A stretch of 64,000 nt of DNA, from contig NC_088311.1 of assembly GCF_910592395.1 (NCBI RefSeq), positions 8,246,501 to 8,310,500 of the forward strand, in the 5' to 3' direction. Every line of letters starts with the position of its first letter. Positions within the stretch are counted from its first letter, which is position 1. The notes beneath the pieces were generated by a model that was given only the letters and a program-made list of their open reading frames with translations, did no database searches and was not told the DNA's origin. This document shows positions 38,618-50,700 of the stretch, one piece after another. The DNA is from Lineus longissimus (taxonomy: Eukaryota > Nemertea > Pilidiophora > Heteronemertea > Lineidae). Position numbers and translations under genes: made by a program.

Positions 38618-40303
38618 ATGGAAGGTGAAGACTCCACCACCGGATGTGCTTTTTTGCAGGTTTGGAGGGGCTTCCGTCAGAGCCGAAAATTAGCGGCCGT
38701 TTCGTTCTTCTTAGCAGTCTTCACCGACGCCGTGACTATTGCCTTGGTCATGGCTTTAGCCCCATCCATCGTGCGGTCTTATGACTTCGTACCATGTAAT
38801 TGCACTCTCCCATCAAACAACAAGACAAAGGAGGTGTTAGTCGTTCTTGAGGGCAACGGTGCATTGGGAAAATCGGAAAATGCCTCGGCGAGATTCACTG
38901 CGTTGGATCAACAACTTCAGGGACATTTCTGCCCCAAATCAGGAAATACTTTAGAGTGTCTGAGTGGCGAGGATGTTCTGATACAGACTAGCAGTGTGGT
39001 TGATCTATTGAACGCTGTTGGACCTATCTCAGAGTGTCTCTTCAACCCTTTCGTTGGAATTCTGTGCTCCAAATATGGCCATCGTCTGCCATTTCTGGCT
39101 GGAGCGGCTGCGCAGACTGGAAGTAGTCTCGCGCTCTTGTTAGCTTCGTCTAAGCTCCATCTCGTTGTTGCGCGAGGAGTACAAGGGGTTTCGTCAACCT
39201 TGGTTGTAATAAGTGGATTGTTGATGGTGAACAACTTGTTTGAGGAAGAAACCCGTGTGAAGGTCATTTCAAGGTCGCTAGGCATCGGATTTCCGTTGGC
39301 ATGCTTGTTCGCATTTTCTGCAGGAAACGCGTTGTACCAGTATGGCGGTACAAAATACACTTTTGGCATTCTTGTGGGACTGGCTTGTTTAGATGGACTG
39401 TTACGGTTGATTTTGAATACGGAAAAGCACGAGAAGAGAATCCGATCAAAAACTCGTGCAGAATCTTCACCACAAGATGAGAGAACTGCTCGACCAGCTA
39501 CTCATAGTATGAACACAGATATAAAAGATGTCGTAAATATTGAGGAAAACGGCAGAAACGTCACCAAGGAAAATACGTCGCTGTTACATGGCGACAACAA
39601 GGCCCAAAATGGATTAATGAATAGAGACGCCGAGCCTCTTTATGTTAGTAATGATGAAGCGAAATCCCCTACGAACGAGCTGCATCATGATCAACTTGGG
39701 GGAAGTTATCGTAAGCTTCTTTCCGACATATACGTCATAGAAACGCTAGCTGTCTCATTCGCAGAGGGTTGCTTTCTTTACGTTGTGTTCGCAACTGCGC
39801 CCAACTGGTCCATTAATGTCCTAAACGCACAGCAATGGGAGTTAGGGGTTGTCCTCGCAGTAGGTGCGGGTTTCCAAGTCTTGTGCTGCCTACTAACTGG
39901 TGGCTTTATGAACCGCAGGAATATCTGGGCACATATTCTCATCGGAATTATTGCAATGATTGGAGCCATTGTGATCTACCCGTTCATCCCGAATATCTGG
40001 TTTGCCCTGATCCCAGAAGTGATGTTGCGCGGCTTGACTCTCAATAACCAGCAAGCTGGGCTACCGAACTTTCTTTCCTATGTGATGGAGGACAGGCATG
40101 AACACAGCGTGGCAAAGGGTTTTTCGCTTTATAATCTTTCATATAACATCGGTAACGGAATAGGTCCCTTTGCTGGTACTTTGCTTCGGTTCATCAGCTT
40201 TAGGGAGTTGGATTTCATAACAGCAGGAATTAGTGGACTCATTTTATGGGTACCGATCCATTGGCGAATTTCGAGAGCCTTACAGCAGAGTGAGGTTAAC
40301 TAA
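38618..40303 (+). CDS. SLC18-like vesicular transporter (MFS), single-exon, divergent
   Basis: This 561-residue, roughly 12-helix major-facilitator protein has the architecture of vesicular monoamine/acetylcholine transporters, which exchange cytosolic amine for lumenal protons. TM1 carries an Asp (D37); a ~75-residue lumenal loop follows with sequons at N61, N68 and N88. TM2 has the family NPFVG motif (143-147), followed by ARGVQG and a LACLDG-type TM6. A long hydrophilic loop (about 268-365), much longer than in typical family members, joins the two halves. The second half has QWELGV, EDRHEHS and NGIGPFAG. By manual alignment the TM10 and TM11 aspartates of VMATs are replaced (TM11 position is Asn), so classical monoamine transport is doubtful. 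The start ATG has good context (acaATGG). An acceptor-like run ending in TTGCAG at 38655-38660 could instead begin a coding exon there. Absence of introns in the rest suggests a retrocopy. SLC18 membership is likely; substrate is unknown. Confidence 0.82.
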   Translation: MEGEDSTTGCAFLQVWRGFRQSRKLAAVSFFLAVFTDAVTIALVMALAPSIVRSYDFVPCNCTLPSNNKTKEVLVVLEGNGALGKSENASARFTALDQQLQGHFCPKSGNTLECLSGEDVLIQTSSVVDLLNAVGPISECLFNPFVGILCSKYGHRLPFLAGAAAQTGSSLALLLASSKLHLVVARGVQGVSSTLVVISGLLMVNNLFEEETRVKVISRSLGIGFPLACLFAFSAGNALYQYGGTKYTFGILVGLACLDGLLRLILNTEKHEKRIRSKTRAESSPQDERTARPATHSMNTDIKDVVNIEENGRNVTKENTSLLHGDNKAQNGLMNRDAEPLYVSNDEAKSPTNELHHDQLGGSYRKLLSDIYVIETLAVSFAEGCFLYVVFATAPNWSINVLNAQQWELGVVLAVGAGFQVLCCLLTGGFMNRRNIWAHILIGIIAMIGAIVIYPFIPNIWFALIPEVMLRGLTLNNQQAGLPNFLSYVMEDRHEHSVAKGFSLYNLSYNIGNGIGPFAGTLLRFISFRELDFITAGISGLILWVPIHWRISRALQQSEVN

Positions 40304-40445
40304 GAACGTTACTACTGAGCTTTTAAAAAGTCTAAAGCAGAATTCACACTCCGAGGTACGACCATCGGCGACCTACACGCGATCAAACTGTGAACCGCTA
40401 TATTTTCACGAGCGTTTAATCTTCCCGGATAACCTCGACTCGCGA

Positions 40446-40451
40446 AATAAA
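40446..40451 (+). promoter_or_regulatory. Candidate polyadenylation signal AATAAA of the SLC18-like gene
   Basis: AATAAA lies 143 bp after the stop codon and runs into further A residues, a reasonable distance for a short 3' UTR. If the gene is a retrocopy, the A-rich run could instead be a remnant of the original poly(A) tail. Confidence 0.4.
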
Positions 40452-40574
40452 AAAACATGAACATATTTTCTTAACGAAAAACGGAAAGAAATTTCGAAAA
40501 CCGCGAGAATGAATATCCTGAAAATGATTTTTTTTGGTAGAAATGTTCACGAATCACAAAAATGCGATAAGGAG

Positions 40575-40588
40575 AGAGAGAGAGAGCT
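40575..40588. repeat. GA microsatellite
   Basis: A run of about seven GA dinucleotides. An AAAG tetranucleotide run of similar size lies at about 41464-41480. Confidence 0.8.
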
Positions 40589-43086
40589 CCAACCGATGTG
40601 CCATACATGAGATTAAGTAAACATGTAGATACATGTCAGTAAGATGGGATGCACACGTTCATGAGTTTACTGAAGCAGTTAGCTCGAGCTGTACATGTGT
40701 AGTAGACATAGTACATAATACATAAAACGTATCATGTTTTCATGACATTGACGTAGTTGAGTAAGTGAGTAATTAATGTCATAAAAATAAGGTATATTAT
40801 TATGTCAAAGAAGTATGTTGCACACTACGTGAACACAAAGGTCTCAGTGCTAGCTTTTCCCTTAGCAATATTTTCAAGTAAAGGGTAAATGTATTTTTAG
40901 ACATGTCTTTGGCAGTTAAAAAAATTGTAATCTTTCACATAAGACAATATCCGAAAGACGCACGAACTGTTTTGACCCGATAAGAAGGTTATAGTTATTT
41001 CTTCAGGGTTGCTTGCTAAGTCGCAGTCGAACGAAAAGACAATGGAATTAGTGTTCATATCATAGTGATGTTGAAATCTTTTCGAGAAGTTTAAAAAATA
41101 ATGCAAAAGCAGGAATGATGTTAAGAGGTTACGCTAGTTTTGAATCCAATAGGTTTTTTTTATCGAGAATCGACTCCGAGTGGAAGCGTAACTCAACAGT
41201 CGAAGTGTAAGCAACATTCATCTCGAAACGCGAAGAATAAAAATGTCTTCTTGGACATATCGAAGGAGCAAGTGAGGAATTTCAAAGTAGACGTTAAAGG
41301 ATTAACGGAAATCGATATATGGACATTATCAGTCGCCGCCAAAAGAATGAGAAAAATGTCCGAATTCGGAATGAGGTTTCAATTTCATATGGAAACAGAA
41401 CAGAGGTAGAGAGCCGTTCTACGCCAATGAATGTGAAATATGAACGCTGTTACCAGTATTTAAAGAAAGAAAGAAAGAAAAAGAACAGGAAGACATCGTT
41501 CTGTCCGCCAGTAAAATGGAGAACGATATATAGCCGCATTACATGTATGCATTAAAATTTCTTGGAAATTAAACCTAACGACGCAAAAACGAACAGCAGC
41601 GCTTGCACAAGAAAAGTTTCTGTCCAAATTTACCAGTACTAAAGGACGCTCGTTTTGTTAGTTGTCGCCAAATCGGGAGACAACTCCTCGAAACTCCTCT
41701 TTCACCAAAGCAGATCTGCGCATTTTTAGAAATCAGTGACACCTAAACCTTGCCTGCCTAGTTACAGTGGGCTTCGTTTTTAGAAAACGATCCCCTCTCT
41801 GGAGATCCTGGCTACGCCCGTGGCTGAGTAATGAGACTGAGAAGAAACAAAAAGTACAGGGAAGAATGTTAGGATAATGATATACCTCTCCCCCGCCCCC
41901 TCATAAAACAAATGTCTGTACCTAAGTAATGACGTTTTACATGTATAGGGCTATAAAATACTTGTATGCTATAAAACGTTCTTTTACTGAATAGCAATGA
42001 GCACACCAATACCGAGACGATTCACTTTACATCAAGGTACAATATTTAATATTTGACATACCCTGCGGTTACAATCTACGCTGAAGGTCGGTAGTAGATA
42101 TAATGACAGCCCCATCTGCCCATTAGGAAATGGAAAATGAATTAAACCAATCAATGAACCGCCCAAAGGACCTTCTAGTAGACATTTCATCTTGCAACAA
42201 TTTGAATTCGAGTCGTCGGGGAAAAAGATGTATACCAGTAATTAATAGTGACTCGATATCGACCCCGCGTTTTCTCCTTCAGAAATGACCAGATTGTAAC
42301 CTCTAGGCCGGCAATGGTCTCAATTTTGAATGAACCCATTAATCTTGTTTTCTGAAGACGAAATTGTTTTTCTTCAGCTGGTTTCTACATGATGAGATTG
42401 CTGGTTTCTAATTACCGGTGGTTGGTGCACTCAGTAGGCCAGTTCCGGTTTGTCGGAAGACATCGACACCAAACACACAAACATGGATGCTGGTCACTTT
42501 CCATAAAGCGAAATTCGCACGAGCAATACAGTGCCCTTACCGCGCCTCAATCGGTATCAACGTATCATCAAGTCATCATCTTGACCCCCAATGTATTGAC
42601 ATTGCTCTCAATGAATTGATATTGTTCAGCGCGCGTCAGGTATGGGCCAAAGCCGCTGGAAGTTCAGGATGCAAGTCACACACGGGTTTCTGAATGGAAA
42701 CCAATTGCAGGCCCTATACTGTGCGCAAGTTCATCAGTCCGTATCTCGCTAACTGATCTGCGTCGGACTTATATACAGGAAATGAGAATTAGGTTCACCG
42801 CCTGAGAAAATGTAAAAAGTCGGCCGAAACGTTGGTCGTGTAATATAAAAACTGCGCCGCGGTTACTTGAAACCCCGAGGCAATTGGTCATGTTTGCACA
42901 GGAAACTATCGGAACCATTGGACAATTTCACCTCTGTGGCTCGAGATAATTAGTTTCCGGTTACTGGTATACCTCACGAAGAAAACAACACCAGTCTTTG
43001 GAAGAAAGGGTAGCCGGCCAAATACGTAATATGGTTGCAATACGCAATACATGCATTATCACATGACCATCGCGAATCCGCGCTCC

Positions 43087-43375
43087 TGATTAGACAAGCA
43101 ACGTCATGTGACCTGATGTGGCCAACGTCACGTCCGCAGGCATATGAACCGCTCATGGGTTACTTTCGAAAATCTTGAATTTATCAGCAGTTTGTGTTCC
43201 GGAAATTCACGGTGGTCATGTTATGAAGTTCACATGAACTTTAAAACGTTTTGTTTTGACAGTGGCTTGTTCTGTGCTCATAAACAATCAGGTTCTTTGC
43301 CCGCGGATGTGAGTGACGTCATCCGGCAAACGTCAGTTCTTATAAACCGGTCACATGACGTCGTTTGTCCAATCA
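43087..43375. mobile_element. Inverted-repeat element family F (289 bp)
   Basis: The left end TGATTAGACAAGCAACGTCA and right end TGACGTCGTTTGTCCAATCA are inverse with few mismatches. The similarity continues inward through CATGTGACC and, after an indel, CACRTCCGCRGGCA, so the arms are about 60 bp or more. It contains TGACGTCA at 43314-43321. Only one copy is seen here. Confidence 0.7.
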
Positions 43376-45954
43376 AGTACGGTTAGCGACGCATAGCATT
43401 TTATCCGGTTCAGAACCATCTTTGATCCATTCTTATATTCGACTATTTACGATAACGAAAGGTGCACAATGATGTAAAGTCGAGGCGACCGGAATAAAAA
43501 GAAGCCTTCTTTGACAAGAAATAAACTGCTGGCACTTTGATAGACGTATCAATCTATCAACAAGAAGCAATAATCACCTCATTCAGTAGGGCGTTTTTGT
43601 TTTGCCGACATCTATCGTAGCATTCTAACGACGTCGATATATCAAAGTCGTTTAGAGATAAAGTAGCGTTTTATTGGCTTCCGTTTCACGTTTTCATAAG
43701 ACCATATTTTTGTCAGTATACTATGTAACTATACATTTATTGTGAGACAGCCATGCGAGGGACCATCACGTCAGAAAACACCTCTCATGCAATTAGCTTT
43801 GGCCTTGTATTTATCTCGTGTCAGGTAGGATGCTATTGTTTGTGCAATAGCATCTTAGTTCATTTCAGAACAACTGCCTTTAATCAAGTTCCATCAGCTG
43901 ACAAGCCTTAGAGACCCCCGAAAAAAGACAAAGGTCTGTCCACAGTGCTTATATCATTGAGATTGGCGTTCAAGTAAAAGGAACAGATTCACTCAGCGCG
44001 ATACATCCTTTGTAGCTATCATTATTTACAAGTACAAAGCTGAATCATCTTCGAGAGGATATTATATTGACACAGTTGTATGCACACAAGGAGAGCTTAC
44101 TCTGAAATTGGTGACGAGTGCGGGAGAAATGGACCTTTTCGGTCTGGTTGTTAATGCTTTGTCAATTTGGCATGTGTAGTGTCATGCAGGTGGTTTACAG
44201 GGAATGGAGAAGGATCGTGTACGAGAAAAGACATTGTCAGTCTGACAAAACTTTTCAAATTAGCAGGGAAGGGGAAAGCCTTCAAACTTGAGTATCGGAG
44301 GATGCGCATGTATACAGCATTGAAATATGAGTATTGGTAGTCTAGGGCATCATTTCTGTCTAAATATTGTGCAACAGGCACTTAAGAAACATGCAAACAA
44401 AAGAATTCCGCTGATCGTGAGAGAAACAACGGCAGTCCAATTTCCAATGAGAGAACGATATAGCGCGGTGAAGGAGCCGCGCAATTAGCTTAGCATTGCA
44501 TTCAGCATTGCATTCACACGTGGGAAATCAAAGTGTCGTCTCATATTGCTTCGAGACAGCGCAGGCGGGATCGGTCTGAAAAAGCAACCGTTCATCGTGT
44601 TTGATTGGACATAAAAGTAGTTTCCAAAGATGAAAACGAGAAGTCTTTGTAAGCCGTAATAGTTTTGTTCGATTTCCTTTAGAATCTCACCATTTTCCCT
44701 GAAGTGTCAGATGAAGATCATGATGACAGGAATTCTTGTGTCTGAACGCTGTTGCGTTTGCATCCACTCGAAATGGCGCGTGGTTTCAAAATACATTTGG
44801 TAAAACTTCGAGTAGATTCTTCGCCTCTTCTTCGTTGCATATCGCGGTCATTTCGGTTTGTTCGCAACAACAAAAATGTTTCCAAAGCGGTTTGCGGGAA
44901 GATGTTAACGATCTTTCTACAGACTCGCTGCGGTGGTATATGCTCAATATCGTGCTTCGTGTAGACACTGGACGTTTTCCGTATTATTATAATTTAAGTT
45001 CCTGCAAGTCCCTTGCATCCTGACAACTATTGTAAGATTCATACATCTCATCAATTCTAACCCTTTGACATCTATGGTTCCTTTAAGCTATCTGCCCCTG
45101 AACAATATATACATGTACACGCCAATAGATATACTCAGATTATCAGAGAGAATATCAACCTACCAAACACCAGCAGTTACTGGTAACGCGAGGGATCATT
45201 CCGTGTTCATTCGATGCACCGACGGGCTCGCATCTAAATGAGATCGAAATGAGAAACGAGGAAGGAAGATTCTCTAATGCTTAACCATCAGTCATTCGTT
45301 GTCTATCATGTGACCCCCTTGTCAGATGGATGGGATCCCATGATCATCATTACCAAATCCATTCCTGCTGCGTGTGTCGCGGGGAGATAATCTATCAGAC
45401 TATTGGCAATTATATCGGGATATCGCTGTTTACGCATTCAATCGTTTACCGGTATATGCATTTACACAGGTTTCATTGACAGTACTCTAAACCAGCTGGA
45501 CGGACATCTCAAGGGCTAATGATATCACGTCCAATATTCGGAATTGTTTCCAAAGAACTTGCTCATCGCCGTATGTGGATATAGAGAGGAGACAGATTAA
45601 CAACTGAACTTTGGCTCCTGTGCCGCGCCGTTCCAGATTTACGCTATAAATATGGATGGAAACAACTCTCGTATGAGTGGCGTCCTACCGCGCAGATATT
45701 TCGTTGAAACAGTTCTTCTTTTTATCTGGCATATTGCATCGATAGGGCATTGGTCACTTGGACCATACCGGTGTAAGTTCCCAGCTAATCCTACGGCGAT
45801 ATGGATAGTGATTATGGGAATGGGAAAAACGCAGCCGCCTTGAATTTCTTTTTTTTCATCTCTCATCGACCAACGTGGGTTGACAACACATTGTGGGGAA
45901 ATCGCACCGGGAAAAGTCGATGGTCGATCAGGTTATATTTCTTCGGTATAAGCA

Positions 45955-46037
45955 GTTCTTAATGAATTTTCATGTGAAGTCTTTTACCAGCTTTCATGTG
46001 ATGTCTTTTACCAGCAGCTGGTAAATTCATTAAGAAC
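45955..46037. repeat. Hairpin enclosing a 24 bp tandem duplication
   Basis: GTTCTTAATGAATT at 45955-45968 is perfectly inverted at 46024-46037. Between them TTCATGTGARGTCTTTTACC is present twice head to tail. Confidence 0.85.
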
Positions 46038-46059
46038 CTACATGTTACAACCTAGCTGC

Positions 46060-46157
46060 AGCCTTGTCATTTGAAAGATTGGGTGTAGAGGCAAATTAGT
46101 TATGAGACACCTGTTAATTGTCATTTGAAAGATAATTAGTAATCAGACACCTGTTAA
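46060..46157 (+). repeat. Two-copy local duplication
   Basis: TTGTCATTTGAAAGAT followed by AATTAGT and AGACACCTGTTAA occurs twice, the second copy lacking a short internal segment. Confidence 0.7.
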
Positions 46158-49109
46158 CATGAACGACCCTGCGCGACCCGATGTGAATCTTTAACTATAA
46201 ACTGTAAGCCGGGGCCAATCTACTGAGCGTTATCAAACGAAACTAATCCAGATCCAGAACTTTATGTCGGTGGGTCGGATCTCTTCTACCGACAGCATAT
46301 CAAAACTATCCACGCTGGTACGAGGAAGATTTGATCGCTGAAGTAAATAGTCCCTGAAACCACCGTTTTCAAACTTCAGCTGACTAATCATCTAAAAATT
46401 AGTCTGCTGAAGACCGATGACCATAGGCCGCCGGCACCACCATTTTGGCTATGAAATCCTAATGCAATTAGAACTCCTTCAAAATGGCGAATGCCCATTT
46501 GAAACATGGGAAGCTCTTCTCAGAGCAAAGAACAGCGACTCCCAACACATTGAAATTGGCAATCACTTTTTTGAAAGAGTACTACTTTAGGATTTAAAAT
46601 TCTAGCTAAAATGGTGGTGCCTATAACTCTTAAGGAATCGCACTAAATGTCCAAGGCGATCAGCTTGTAGTCATCTGCCTTGAGCTACATTGGCGTTTTT
46701 GTGGTCTCGCTTTACCACACTTGCAGAATACATACACCCATCTGTCTGTTTCTCACGGTTGCTTACCAAAGGGCTTTTACTTTATAATCCCTCTCCTGCC
46801 AAAATCAGTGTGATGGTTGGACACGACGTGTCGATCAGAAGACAGCTGTTCATTTCAAACAGAAAGAATATCGAAAGTCCAGCATTCTAACCGTTGGACC
46901 ACAGAGGTTTTTTAGGTTAGGGTGGAGATTTTCTTCGCGTCTAATAGACAGGCTATGGCGATATGAACCTTGTGTGAAATAAAGAGACATACGGTGAGGG
47001 ATCTGTAAGCACTTCTGCCAAGAAATTTTAAGGGAAAATCATCAATATAACATTGTGGGGCAGTCATGGATTGACAGGGAGTACCGAGGATGGGACACTT
47101 TTTCTGTCCTATCCTGCAGTAGATTGGCTAGGAGATTTCGGCACGCTCTTGACGCTATTAGAAAACTTACATGAAGATCACGTTTGTGGCACCAACGATG
47201 TCAGCAGATTCTCTTGGCGTCAAGTCTACATACCCGCCCGTTTATCGTATTGATATAGCTCACTGTGATTAAGTGGGAGAAATTGGGTGTGGGATTTATG
47301 TGACAAGGAGGATAATGTGCCTATTCGCCTATTTTATTTCCTTTAGTAGAATGGCTGGGATACTTTATCGTATTGATATAGCTCACTGATGAAAACGTTG
47401 GTTCAAAAAGTTGTGCTGTCAATGGCATTCCCCATCAAAAGCATAATCAAGGTGACGAGATCTTGGAAAAAAAACGACCGAGGACAAGTCCTTTAATCAT
47501 GCGCCAATCAAATAGAAATCAGAAAAATTGGAATCTAGTTTCAAAACGGAAATTGATTGCGGAGAGGAATTTAATTTGAGCCTGTACCAATCGAACATGT
47601 TCAACATCTTTTGCTGTACTAATTGGAATGGGGCTTGAGGGATTGTTGAACAGGGATGTGTTAAAGGATTCTTTCTTGTTTTTCATTCACCACACGATGT
47701 ATTCTGGCGGTTTTTTGTGCGAAAAAAAAAGAAGTTCAAGGTTCTTAGCGTTTTCACACTGAAACATCGCTTAGTAAATTCATCCAAACATTCATGGTTT
47801 TTCACTCCTAGTAGTCATATACAAAAGTTTGAAATTTGGTGAGGCGGTATTGAACTGATGGTTTTACCACGATTGCTTAATTATTCTCCTTTAATATCAG
47901 GTCAGCCTTTTTCTTTGAAGGTTAGTCTCTGAAGTTTGACTGTACCACAGCAGGAAATGCCAGATAACCCTGTGGGAAACCAAGCGGCTCCACAAACTGT
48001 GACGGTTTCCCGCTGTAATAGAATCATACCTGAAGCTGACATCGACAGAAGGGGCTATAAAATCAGCATACACGGCACAGGGCCTAAAAAACAAGATAAC
48101 TCTTTTTATCTTTCCCAAAGTTTTATTTTGTGATTACTTCCTAGTCACCTTCCCAGTGTCGAGACCATTTACAGATAATAAATTGCATATAAAAGTGACT
48201 TTTAACAAAGAGATTGTATGCATATCAATTCCAGCATCTACAGCCAAAGAATCAGTTTTCCAACTTGCCGAGACTCATGTTTATTGAAGCTAGGCATAAC
48301 ATTTAAAGCAGCCTAAAGGTGAAGCAATTTATTAAAATAACCCATAGCCATCTGATAGCGATGAGGACAATGTTACCCTCAGTGCCTGCACGAAATCAGT
48401 TCATGCACATTTTGCGATTTTGCAAACAAATTTGTGATGCATTTTTATTTTTCATGAGATGGAAATCTTACTTGAAGAACGTCATTACCAGATAAACACA
48501 AGTTATTTTTTTTAGCAAACGCAGACCTTTCTCATCTCCCAGAACAGGACAGCTTTCCTGGAACATGACAGTAAGTTGGAATGCCAACCTAAGTCTTGCA
48601 AATTTGGGAGATTATTCTGGGTGAGTTACTGTAATACAAAGCTGAAGGTTGGCATCGAGCATTGATACTGAACAACTTGCTTGAATTCTGCGAGCGGCAG
48701 AAAAGCCAAAAATGTAACTTCCCCTCCTCTGACAAAAAACCCCCCACTTATTACGTTTCTATTAATAATGGTGAGATAATATTATCCACATTTTCTCTTT
48801 CCTCCAAGAAGACCATGCTGAAGCAGATAGTTCTAATCAGCGGTAAACCTTGTAGCAGCTGGATGGTGAACAAACTCCCAGTCTTTTTCAAGGAAGGCTG
48901 CAGCACAAGATTCAATTACTTCAAAACGGTTATTGGATGGACCCTCGTGGGCCATATCATGTTAAGAAAGGTGGCTCTAGTATTGGACTATTCACCTTTG
49001 TACAAACATGACAAAGAATGATATCATCAATCAGTTAAAGTAGATCCACTTAGTCAAATTAGATTCCTTAACTGCACCTACTCGTCGTGTGGAGACTACC
49101 AGAATATTT

Positions 49110-49300
49110 TGGCAGAGTAGCAAGGGTGCCGGGTTCATGATCATCAGGCTGTGGGTTTGACTCAGAAGGATTAATGCTTTGTGCCCTTTAGCAAGGCACT
49201 TAACCCAACATGCTTCACTCCATCCATCTAACTGGAAGAGAAAGCCATGAATGAGTCCTGGCACCGAGAGGCAGCTGGACTGTGTACACCACAGGGAGCT
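49110..49300 (+). mobile_element. tRNA-derived SINE
   Basis: A-box-like TGGCAGAGTAGCAAGG (from 49110) and B-box-like GGGTTTGACTC (49153-49163) are spaced as in a tRNA, with CAT in the anticodon-loop position (Met-like). Downstream TGTGCCCTTTAGCAAGGCAC and TTAACCC resembles the body of SINEs known in many aquatic animals. The 3' end is uncertain. Confidence 0.6.
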
Positions 49301-49364
49301 TGAACAGGAATGTACAGGCCTAAAGCTGGGGTATATGGCAGAGCGCTCTCAAGTCAAATCAAAT

Positions 49365-49585
49365 GTGACCCGCTCTACCAAAACTAGGCGCTTGTCGCAT
49401 CTGAACTTGACAGGTTGATACGGACTTGTTGTTCAGTTCCCTATTGTAGACCTTTTGTTGAATGAGACCAAATGTGTTTGTAACAGATTTCACAAAAGGT
49501 CAACAATAGGGAAATGAACAACAAGTCCGTATCAACCTGTCAAGTTCAGATGCGACAAGCGCCTAGATTTGGTAGAGCGAGTCAC
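49365..49585. repeat. 221 bp near-perfect hairpin (94 bp arms, 33 bp loop)
   Basis: Arm 49365-49458 is the reverse complement of 49492-49585 with about four mismatches in 94 bp. Arms begin GTGACCCGCTCTACCAAA and contain GGCGCTTGTCGCATCTGAAC. It has no coding capacity. Confidence 0.95.
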
Positions 49586-50557
49586 AAATGTGAATTGCGT
49601 AGGAGAGCTAAACAAATGCTGAATATTTTATTTATTCTTATTACCAAACAGACCCACTAGACCATTACTATAAAACCACCCCTTAATGTTAGATGAAAGA
49701 TACTGGCAACATTGCTGTGTCACCAGCAGTAAAACTAAGACACAAGTAAATATCATTGCCACTTTAAATGCATTTGCCATAAGAAAATAAAAACAAATCA
49801 TTATGCTACAAAAAAATAAACTTCTGCCTCTTTTGATTAACTCTAGTTTCATGATCAAAGACCGTTTCTAAATATACAAGTGAATATCTGGAAGGATATC
49901 AAATTATGCTCATGGTTGTTTGAAGCCATTTAGCATATTTGACTGAGATTTACAATGACTGGGTGTCACCAGGTTGCCTGGGCATCATTTTCATGGCCTT
50001 TTCGTGTCAAATTCATAGCAACTGATGAAGTGGTCTTAGCTTGGTGAAACATAGAGTATATTAAATGCATATGCCGGCCACAAATTATCAAAAGACAGCT
50101 ATTTCTAATCTAGATACATTTTCAGTGGCAACTAACTTGACATAACAAATTTATAGTTAGATTATATGATAATTATCAATAAAAATAGTGCCGAGTAACA
50201 TTACACGTAAAGGGAGAATCAAGAGATTTTGGTCTATGAACCTTCTGAGTGAAAATCTTCAGAAGGTCTATGAATACTGAAGAAACCATGACAAGCAGTC
50301 TTCCCTAATTTCTGTTAGGACTTCAAAAGCAGAGTCTATTAGTATCCTCTACAAAAAAATCCTTCGAGTACCGTAGAACCTACCCTCCATTAAGGACACC
50401 CTCGTGACTGACAAGAGCAAAGACAGAAAAAAATGATTCCCCACCCTTTGATCATGTAACATATAAGTAACTGAGATCTTAGATTTGCTGGTATATGTAA
50501 GTCTGATTCTCTAAGATAGTGATATGTAATGAAAATAAAAGCCCTCTACCCCAATTT

Positions 50558-50700
50558 CTGGGCCAGGTTGTTCAAAACAAGTCACTAACTTGGTGTTACT
50601 TGGTGTTAGACTTAACACCAAATAACTTGGTGTTAGACTTAACACCAAATTGACGCCAACATTGGTGACAAAACCAGTGCCTTGAATAATCAGGCCCTGG
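50558..50700. mobile_element. Foldback family B, copy 2, with nested palindromes
   Basis: The left end GGGCCAGGTTGTTCAAAAC has an imperfect inverse TTGAATAATCAGGCCC at the right. Inside, the palindrome TTGGTGTTAGACTTAACACC occurs twice in tandem. Confidence 0.65.

Noticed and set aside
38917-39369. 150-codon minus-strand frame
   Set aside because: It is the antisense shadow of the SLC18-like coding sequence.
46846-46912. tRNA gene on the minus strand (GTGGTCCAACGGTTAGAATG)
   Set aside because: It has an A-box-like start and a T-arm-like hairpin, but the D and anticodon stems and acceptor do not pair. At most a tRNA-derived repeat remnant.
48662-49021. 119-codon plus-strand frame
   Set aside because: No domain, no splice context and no similarity recognised; likely chance.
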